Shown here piece after piece: positions 1 through 4,882 of a stretch of DNA of 6,908 nucleotides. The notes below the pieces were generated by a model, which searched no databases, had not been told where the DNA came from, and saw only the letters and a list, made by a program, of their open reading frames with translations. The stretch spans positions 1-6,908 of the forward strand of contig JAQGPE010000047.1 in assembly GCA_028293225.1 (NCBI GenBank). Reading direction: 5' to 3'. This DNA is from Akkermansiaceae bacterium. GTDB lineage: Bacteria; Verrucomicrobiota; Verrucomicrobiia; Verrucomicrobiales; Akkermansiaceae. The position numbers and the translations under genes were made by a program. Position 1 is the stretch's first letter, and the number at the start of each line of letters is the position of its first letter.

Positions 1-17
1 CCTTTCCTCCGGAAGGG
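1..17. repeat. 7-bp hairpin at window edge
   Basis: Bases 1-7 (CCTTTCC) pair with 11-17 (GGAAGGG), with one G-T wobble and a 3-base loop. No T run is seen next to it in this window. A weaker 4-bp hairpin (TCCG 26-29 / CGGA 33-36) lies between it and the terminator. Confidence 0.35.
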
Positions 18-38
18 CAAATCATTCCGCCCCGGAGC

Positions 39-58
39 AAAAAAGAGCCCCTGCGGGG
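39..58 (-). terminator. Probable intrinsic terminator for the minus-strand late operon
   Basis: On the minus strand the sequence reads CCCC-GCA-GGGG (48-58), then CTC and six T residues (44-39). The stem is short (4 GC pairs) but GC-only, and the T run lies on the correct side for minus-strand transcription. It is about 190 bases after the last clear stop (252). On the plus strand no T run follows, so it is not obviously bidirectional. Confidence 0.55.
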
Positions 59-63
59 ACGTC

Positions 64-80
64 ACCCAACCCTATTGGGT
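64..80. repeat. Perfect 6-bp inverted repeat (ACCCAA / TTGGGT)
   Basis: ACCCAA at 64-69 and TTGGGT at 75-80 can pair around a 5-base loop. It lies just upstream, in minus-strand sense, of the terminator hairpin and may be part of the same 3' end structure. Confidence 0.45.
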
Positions 81-251
81 TCTAAGGAATCTCACCCGGC
101 GCAATATAATGATTTTGTGGGAGAAAAGAAGAAGGCGCGCCGCCTGACATTCCACATTACCCAATTCAACGTGGAACATCTGCGGAACATTCCCCGCATC
201 AGCGCTGCTCCTTCAGCCGCGCCAGGTCTTCCTTGGTCTGATCGCGGAAAT
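81..251. other. Trailer after the last clear gene; no confident complete gene
   Basis: I see no gene I would call with confidence. The part nearest the last gene (199-252) has coding-like minus-strand sequence without its own standard start. From 199 to 92 a 35-codon minus-strand frame starts at an ATG overlapping that stretch's TGA (TGATG), but its residue mix (Cys, Trp, Arg, Phe-rich) is unconvincing. Small repeated elements are present: GGAACAT at 173-179 and 184-190, ACATTCC at 147-153 and 187-193, and an inverted pair TTCCAC (150-155) / GTGGAA (171-176). These could be an operator or just chance. Confidence 0.4.
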
Positions 252-641
252 CTATTGTCCGTCGGTCACCGCTTCGGCTGCGGGGGTGGCGCCTGCGGCA
301 TCGGCGATCTTTTGGATGCCGTCGGCGATCTTCTCGTTGACCCCATTGGCGGCCTTCAGCGCGGTGATGTTGAGCCCGCGGGTTTTGATCAGTTCGCCGA
401 CGATCTTCTTTTCCCGGTCATTGCCGGCCGCTTTGACCTGTTCCAGCTGCTCGAGGGTGAGTTTCGCGAGCTGCTCCCGGTCGAGGCGGTCCTGTTCACG
501 CATCGCCAGGTCCTGCCTTCGCAGGTCCTCAGCATCGGCCCTGTCCTCCCGGCGCTTGGCGATGTCCCACAGGGCTTTGCCGACCCCTCCGAGGACCATG
601 ACGACATTCGTGACGATGAGGGCGATGGTGGTTTCAGTCAT
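252..641 (-). CDS. Membrane-anchored coiled-coil protein, holin or i-spanin candidate
   Basis: 129 residues. One hydrophobic segment lies at about 5-24 (TIALIVTNVVMVLGGVGKAL). It is followed by a very charged helix at about 26-86 rich in Arg, Glu, Asp, Gln and Leu (for example REQDRLDREQLAKLTLEQLE), likely a coiled coil. A second helical part at 90-116 (NEKIADGIQKIADAAG) leads into an Ala-rich tail. One N-terminal anchor with a long coil is the architecture of Rz-type inner-membrane spanins. However, the positive charges (KRR at 29-31) come right after the hydrophobic segment, which by the positive-inside rule favours a cytoplasmic coil, more like a holin-type or membrane-tethering protein. 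The start is 6 bases after the GH75-like stop, implying translational coupling. It is the last clear gene before the terminator. A coding-quality stretch continues past its TAG stop in the -1 frame (see findings). The gene looks real; its role is open. Confidence 0.7.
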   Translation of the reverse strand: MTETTIALIVTNVVMVLGGVGKALWDIAKRREDRADAEDLRRQDLAMREQDRLDREQLAKLTLEQLEQVKAAGNDREKKIVGELIKTRGLNITALKAANGVNEKIADGIQKIADAAGATPAAEAVTDGQ

Positions 642-647
642 GGAATT

Positions 648-1172
648 TTAGGCCGCTTTGCGGAAGGGCTGAAGGTCGTAGGTGATGCCATCGATGACGG
701 CTGGCACGCCGGCGTGTACCTCGTAGTCGAATTCGAAGTCATCATCGCCACCAATGACCGGGTTTGGGTCAACGCCGAGGCGGCGGGCGGCCTCGATCGA
801 CACTTCGCCAACCTTGGCGGTTGGGCCGGTATCCCCGCAGACGCAGGCGACCCGCTTTCCGGTCTTGCGATTGGTGACCCACACCAGGCAGCCGAGGACG
901 ATGCCGGGCACCCCGACCAGCACCGCAGGCGGTACCACGGCATAGGGAACGGTTTGGGAGTTGAGCGCCTTGCCTCGGAAGTGCAGGCTGGTGTCCGGCT
1001 GGTAGTAGCGATCCTTCCAAATCCGCCCCCGGGCGTCCGTGTAGGCATTGGGCCCGCTCCCATCGGCGTCGATGTCCACGTCGCCGCGAAACTGGATGAC
1101 ATTGGGCGCGATCAGGGTCAAATCTTGGCCCTGAATGCGGGCCAAAACACGGGGTAAGAAAGGGGGCTTCAT
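648..1172 (-). CDS. GH75 chitosanase-like glycoside hydrolase, candidate endolysin
   Basis: 174 residues. The pattern matches glycoside hydrolase family 75 (first known from fungal chitosanases). DVDIDADGSGP at 31-41 corresponds to the family's Asp-rich DxDIDxDG segment. ALNSQTVPYAVVPP at 69-82 corresponds to its 'xLNAxxIPYxVxP' strand. CLVWVTNRKTGKRVACVCGD at 95-114 leads into GDTGPTAKVGEVSIEAA (113-129), which carries the expected catalytic pair, Asp114 and Glu123. There is no signal peptide or obvious transmembrane segment, so export would rely on a holin, as for canonical endolysins. It is shorter than secreted GH75 enzymes (commonly over 200 residues) and lacks extra binding domains. It lies between a lipoprotein and a membrane protein, 6 bases before the latter, which suggests a lysis cassette. 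The family call rests on recalled motif patterns and has not been searched; the peptidoglycan-degrading role is inferred from context. Confidence 0.7.
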   Translation of the reverse strand: MKPPFLPRVLARIQGQDLTLIAPNVIQFRGDVDIDADGSGPNAYTDARGRIWKDRYYQPDTSLHFRGKALNSQTVPYAVVPPAVLVGVPGIVLGCLVWVTNRKTGKRVACVCGDTGPTAKVGEVSIEAARRLGVDPNPVIGGDDDFEFDYEVHAGVPAVIDGITYDLQPFRKAA

Positions 1173-1220
1173 GATTTCAAAACAGGGGTGGTTGGGATCG
1201 CTTTGCCAAAATGGGGGTAG

Positions 1221-1382
1221 TCACTTCACGGGCTCGACCAGCTCGGGAGCGGTGGCCGTCCAGGTGCCGGTGCGCGGGTTGTAGGTGAGGGTGGAGCCCG
1301 GCGGGATGGTACCGCAGGAGGTGAGAGAGAGGAGGGCGTAGAGGCCGATGGCGGCGAGGGTGATGCGGAGCGGGAATTTCAT
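1221..1382 (-). CDS. Small lipoprotein (53 residues), possible outer-membrane spanin (Rz1-like)
   Basis: Read directly from the minus strand: ATG at 1382, TGA at 1221-1223. The N-terminus MKFPLRITLAAIGLYALL is basic then hydrophobic, followed by SLTSC, a lipobox whose Cys23 would be lipidated. The mature peptide of about 31 residues starts CGTIPPGSTLTYNPRTGTW and ends in ELVEPVK. It has four prolines near its ends and no cysteine other than Cys23. A very short lipoprotein just after tail fibre genes and just before a wall hydrolase fits a lysis o-spanin. It is, however, not nested in or overlapping a larger Rz-type gene as classical Rz1 genes are. It could instead be a lysogeny-related surface lipoprotein. 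No Shine-Dalgarno is visible; the leader reads CCCACCTGAAAC before ATG. The gene fills the gap between its neighbours (48 bases to each side). The lipoprotein call is strong; the spanin role is inference. Confidence 0.75.
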   Translation of the reverse strand: MKFPLRITLAAIGLYALLSLTSCGTIPPGSTLTYNPRTGTWTATAPELVEPVK

Positions 1383-1430
1383 GGTTTCAGGTGGGTTGGG
1401 TTTAATTTTTGCGAGGTAGATTGAGGCGGT

Positions 1431-2708
1431 TCAGTTGAAGACGACCCAGCCGACGGAGGTTTCCGCAGCCGGGGCGACAGCCCAGAAGAAGGTGCAGGAG
1501 CCGGCGGCAGGCACGGCGCGGAGGTCGCGCGCGCTGGCGTCGTTTGTGCGGGCTACCGGGATGACGATTGAGTTGGTCGTGACAGACGAGTTGGTGAGCA
1601 CGAGCGAGGAAGCCCCGGCCGCGAAATTGACGGTTCCAGAGGTGCCGTTGATCGTCTTGGCACCCGTGGTGCCGGCGGCCGTGATGGTCTTCCCCGTGTC
1701 CGTGATGGCGGAGAGCGTGACGGAGGCGGCGGTCAAATTGCCGTTCGCGCTGTTCGCCGCGTTGCGGAGGGAAAAATCTCCGTCGGCATTGCGGCGCAGG
1801 CCGCCGCTGCTGGTGAAACCGATCTGTCCACTTACGCCCACGGAAAGGCCCGGCGCGGAGACCGTGCCTCCGAACATGCCGGCGCCGCCCACCCCCGCGC
1901 CGCCGGTGACGACCAATGCTCCGGTGCCGGTTGTGGTGCTGGCGGTCGCGTTGGTAATCGTGGTGATACCGGAGGCCGAGACGGTGGTGAACGCACCAGT
2001 GCTCGGCGTGGTTGCTCCGAGGGGTGTGGCATTGATTGCCGTGGCCTGGAAACTGCCCGCCGGAGTAATAGTTGCCGCTCCCGTGGTATCTCCTACTCCG
2101 CTGGGGCGAAGGCTTATGCCATTGGCCTGGCTCGATCCCAGGATGCCATTGGTGGTCGCAAATCCGCCCAGATTCACCCTTACCACATCCGTGCCGGCTA
2201 CACTGAAACGGAAATCGTTGGTGGCAGAGCGGTATAATCCTGAGTTCGGCTCAGAGGTGAAGCTGTAAGCCGGAGTGGCAGCGGTGTTGTCGTCGGCCAG
2301 GTAGCGGGTCGCCTGCACGGGCCCGGTGCTGGTGATGCTGGAGAACGTGCCCGGCCGGTTCTTCGCCAGCGGATCGGCCGGGAAGAACGCCACGTTGATG
2401 CTCATCGCGGTCCCGCCGGTGACGGTGATCCGCGCGGTGGTTCCCTGGGCCAGGTGGACATAATCAATGGCGCCCGTCCAACTCTGGACAGTGTCCCAGG
2501 CGCCGGTCGCTTGGTTCAGGTATTGGAGCGCAACGGTGGCGCCGCCGAACGTTCCTTTCAGGATCAGGTCCTGGGTTTTCCCGCGAGCGACGCCCGTGAT
2601 GTCATAGGAGTCGTTCGCGGTGATGACAGCCGGATTCGGCATCGGGACCGCGTGAAGCGGGATCATAAATGCCAGCACAGCCAGCATCAGCAGTTTCAGT
2701 GTTTTCAT
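1431..2708 (-). CDS. Second fibre-like beta-structured protein with N-terminal Sec signal peptide
   Basis: 425 residues, beginning 3 bases after the stop of the SGNH fibre, so probably translated with it. Residues 1-20 form a textbook signal peptide: MKTLK, a hydrophobic core LLMLAVLAFMIPL, and a likely cut after LHA (20/21). Residues 25-112 look like a small beta-sandwich. The remainder has phrases common in phage fibres and spikes: TPAYSFTSEPNSGLYR (145-160), ATPLGATTPSTGAFTTVSAS (227-246), TGTGALVVTGGAGVGGAG (260-277), and a C-terminal module (about 365-425) ending ETSVGWVVFN. Composition is rich in Gly, Ala, Thr and Ser and nearly free of Cys. It is most likely a fibre, fibre tip or secreted surface protein. 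The signal peptide is unexpected for a virion component assembled in the cytoplasm. An internal start at Met23 would remove it, but that site has no better ribosome binding site. Confidence 0.75.
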   Translation of the reverse strand: MKTLKLLMLAVLAFMIPLHAVPMPNPAVITANDSYDITGVARGKTQDLILKGTFGGATVALQYLNQATGAWDTVQSWTGAIDYVHLAQGTTARITVTGGTAMSINVAFFPADPLAKNRPGTFSSITSTGPVQATRYLADDNTAATPAYSFTSEPNSGLYRSATNDFRFSVAGTDVVRVNLGGFATTNGILGSSQANGISLRPSGVGDTTGAATITPAGSFQATAINATPLGATTPSTGAFTTVSASGITTITNATASTTTGTGALVVTGGAGVGGAGMFGGTVSAPGLSVGVSGQIGFTSSGGLRRNADGDFSLRNAANSANGNLTAASVTLSAITDTGKTITAAGTTGAKTINGTSGTVNFAAGASSLVLTNSSVTTNSIVIPVARTNDASARDLRAVPAAGSCTFFWAVAPAAETSVGWVVFN

Positions 2709-2711
2709 AGA

Positions 2712-4820
2712 TTAGTAGGGCTGAGTGGATTTGCGAACGCCGCCGGCGATGATCTTGATCGTGCCGGAGCCGTAGGGCTGGAGAGCGATGGCGACGCCGG
2801 TGGCGCCGTGGGGGATGCGGCTCGGCGGCGTGCGGAGCGTGTAGATGCCGGGCTTGCTGGTACCGGCGAACCTCAAAGGATCGTAGTCCTCAGTCTTCAT
2901 CGCGGACGTGGACGGGTTCGAACTGACCCCGGCGAAATACAAGCAGGCTTCGAGGCCCTTCATGTCCAAGCCGGAGGCGCTGACATCGATCGAGAAGACG
3001 CCTTCTACCAGGTCGCCGACGGCCCAGCCTGTGGTAGCGAAGGGCGACGAGAACAGGGCCTTGGCGTAGGTGCCGGGGGATTGAGCGACGGTGAGAATCT
3101 GCTGGTCGCCGCCGTTCTTCGTCGGGGTGATCAAGCTGGGTGAATTGTTCACCCAATTGGTTGCGACTCCTGACGCCGAACCGGTCAGGGTAGGGTTGCC
3201 AGTCAACCATATCCCGTCGGCAGGGTTGGTGTAGACCGGTGCCGTGGGCTGAATGAAGCCATCGACCGCAGAGAGGATGTAGAGCGCCTGCTTGTAACAC
3301 GCGGCCGTGTTCGGGTGGGTGGGATCGGACGGGTCGAAATACTGTGGGAGAGCAGCACCGCCGGAGACCAAAGATGGATCCCACGGCAGCAGGGTGATTC
3401 CCCGGGCAATGGCGGCAGGCCGGAGAAGCGCATTCGTCGCGTCCACCAAGGAATTCGTTATAGCCACGCCATGGGGCGGGATCTCCATCCAGATGAACTG
3501 GCGCTTGGCCGCTACCAGGGCATCCCAGAGTAGGCCAATCCGGGCGGCGACTGTAGCGGCTGGCGCGCTGTCTAGGAAGATGTCATTGGTGCCAGCCATG
3601 CCGACGATGAGGTCGGATGACTGCGCCAAGAGATCCCCCATCGGCCCCGGATTGGCCAGCAGCTGATAGGCTCGGAAACTGGGGTAGCCGAAATCCCAAT
3701 CCCCTTCCGTGCCGGATTCTTCCTGGTAGCCGTTCTTTGTTTTCCGGCGGGTCAGATCGAACCTCTGACCAAGCAATGCCTGCAGCCAGATCCAAACCGC
3801 GTTCGGCCCGTTGTAGGACTCATCAAAGGCCCATGTTTCCGCCGTGGCGACCGACAGGGTATTGCTCGGTCCGTAGGTGTTGAGAACAATGAATTTATCC
3901 CCCTGTGCTGCGATCACCGCGGCCTTCACATCGGCGCTGGTGGAGGTGATTACGCCGCCCGCATCGGTGGCCAGGCGGATCGTCATCTTGTTCGCAGCGT
4001 AGGTGACCAAGAGCGTCTGGTTGGCTCCAGAATTCACCTGCTGGATCGAGATCAGGTGAGGATTAGGAACCGTCGCCCGGATCTGGAAGCGCAGCCCGAA
4101 ATTGGAGCCGTTGACCTGGAGGATGGAGAACACGTAGGACGTGCTAAAATTCATGATGCTGTCCCCGAACAGCTGGACCGTAGAAGCCCGGTAGCGGGCC
4201 ACTGCTGCCGAGAAGTCCGGCTTGAAAAAGGTCCGGCCGAACTGCACGCCGGCGGCAATGGCGTCTTGAGCGGTCGCATAGGGACCTGGCGGAATCGGGC
4301 TGGCTGACTGAGCGAGGACCGCCGAAGCCGCGGCGGAATCAGCGGAGTCTGAAGCCTCGCCTGCGGAGATCTCAGCGTTGTTCGCCGAGGCATTGGCGTC
4401 CGTCGCGTAGTTCGCCGCCACGGACGCAGCCAGTGCGGCTTGATCGAGGATCGCCTGGGCAGCTTCGAGTCCCGAGTTCCTTGCCAAGTCCTGCACCGCC
4501 ATGGTCGTCCGGTCTAGCTGGGCTTCGAGCGCCACCTTGTAGGAGTCCTGCTGCGTGAAGCTCTGCATCGTTTGCAGCGCCGGGGCATTGCGAACGATCT
4601 TGATCTGCTGGGCCGGAGGGATGGCTACGACCGTCCGCAGGCTCGTGCCGCTGATCGAGAAGCCCGACCCCAGCAGAAGCGCATAGGCGACCCCGTCCTC
4701 ATCGATCCTCGCGACCGAAAGCCACTCGGGCTTGTCGAAGCGGAAGGTGACCGGGTAGGGAATGGAAGTGGAATTATTGCCCACGTAGGTCAGTTCGTTG
4801 ACCGTGCTCTCGATGGCCAT
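2712..4820 (-). CDS. Tail fibre/spike with T7-fibre-like N-terminus and SGNH (GDSL-type) esterase domain
   Basis: 702 residues. Residues 1-115 look like the T7 tail-fibre N-terminal adaptor that docks fibres to the virion: TYVGNNSTSIPYPVTFRFDK, then a beta-rich part and a helix ending QLDRTTMAVQDLARN. Residues 116-175 are Ala/Ser-rich and helical, as in trimeric stalks. An SGNH hydrolase follows: block I FGDSI with nucleophile Ser221, block III GTND with Asn412, block V DPTHPN with Asp499 and His502, so the catalytic set is complete. Such domains in phage spikes typically remove O-acetyl groups from capsule or O-antigen. Ser221 to Asn412 is about 190 residues, much longer than usual, because of a beta-rich stretch at about 236-340. 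Residues 530-702 form a Gly/Ser/Thr-rich beta domain, perhaps for sugar binding or trimerisation. The ATG at 4820 lies 62 bases after the upstream stop, with no Shine-Dalgarno. The fibre plus esterase assignment is firm; the substrate is unknown. Confidence 0.85.
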   Translation of the reverse strand: MAIESTVNELTYVGNNSTSIPYPVTFRFDKPEWLSVARIDEDGVAYALLLGSGFSISGTSLRTVVAIPPAQQIKIVRNAPALQTMQSFTQQDSYKVALEAQLDRTTMAVQDLARNSGLEAAQAILDQAALAASVAANYATDANASANNAEISAGEASDSADSAAASAVLAQSASPIPPGPYATAQDAIAAGVQFGRTFFKPDFSAAVARYRASTVQLFGDSIMNFSTSYVFSILQVNGSNFGLRFQIRATVPNPHLISIQQVNSGANQTLLVTYAANKMTIRLATDAGGVITSTSADVKAAVIAAQGDKFIVLNTYGPSNTLSVATAETWAFDESYNGPNAVWIWLQALLGQRFDLTRRKTKNGYQEESGTEGDWDFGYPSFRAYQLLANPGPMGDLLAQSSDLIVGMAGTNDIFLDSAPAATVAARIGLLWDALVAAKRQFIWMEIPPHGVAITNSLVDATNALLRPAAIARGITLLPWDPSLVSGGAALPQYFDPSDPTHPNTAACYKQALYILSAVDGFIQPTAPVYTNPADGIWLTGNPTLTGSASGVATNWVNNSPSLITPTKNGGDQQILTVAQSPGTYAKALFSSPFATTGWAVGDLVEGVFSIDVSASGLDMKGLEACLYFAGVSSNPSTSAMKTEDYDPLRFAGTSKPGIYTLRTPPSRIPHGATGVAIALQPYGSGTIKIIAGGVRKSTQPY

Positions 4821-4882
4821 GGTGTTGCTTTTAAGGGGTGGAGGTAGGATTGGCGATTCGAAATACCGTTGACGTGCGCCCG

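Noticed and set aside
105..110. Perfect TATAAT on the plus strand as a promoter -10 box
   Set aside because: There is no acceptable -35 element at the right distance and no supported plus-strand gene downstream.
92..199. 35-codon minus-strand frame starting at an ATG in a TGATG overlap
   Set aside because: The stop-start overlap is suggestive, but the peptide has a random-looking mix of Arg, Phe, Trp and Cys, and the overlapping upstream frame has no start of its own.
75..1157. Long plus-strand open frame (360 codons)
   Set aside because: It is antisense, codon on codon, to the GH75-like and coiled-coil genes. In GC-rich genes TTA, CTA and TCA are rare, so such mirror frames stay open by chance. 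It shows no recognisable domains.
1435..2268. Plus-strand open frame (277 codons) rich in Val, Pro and Ala
   Set aside because: It is antisense to the fibre-like gene at 1431-2708, whose minus-strand product has recognisable signal peptide and fibre motifs. The low-complexity composition mirrors the Gly/Thr/Ala-rich sense protein.
2454..3143. Plus-strand open frame (229 codons)
   Set aside because: It spans the junction of two well-supported minus-strand genes and has no domain features.
4821..4882. Possible promoter or regulatory leader between the large protein and the SGNH fibre
   Set aside because: The 62 bases show no -10/-35 pair, no clear hairpin and no phage-type promoter repeat elsewhere in the window.
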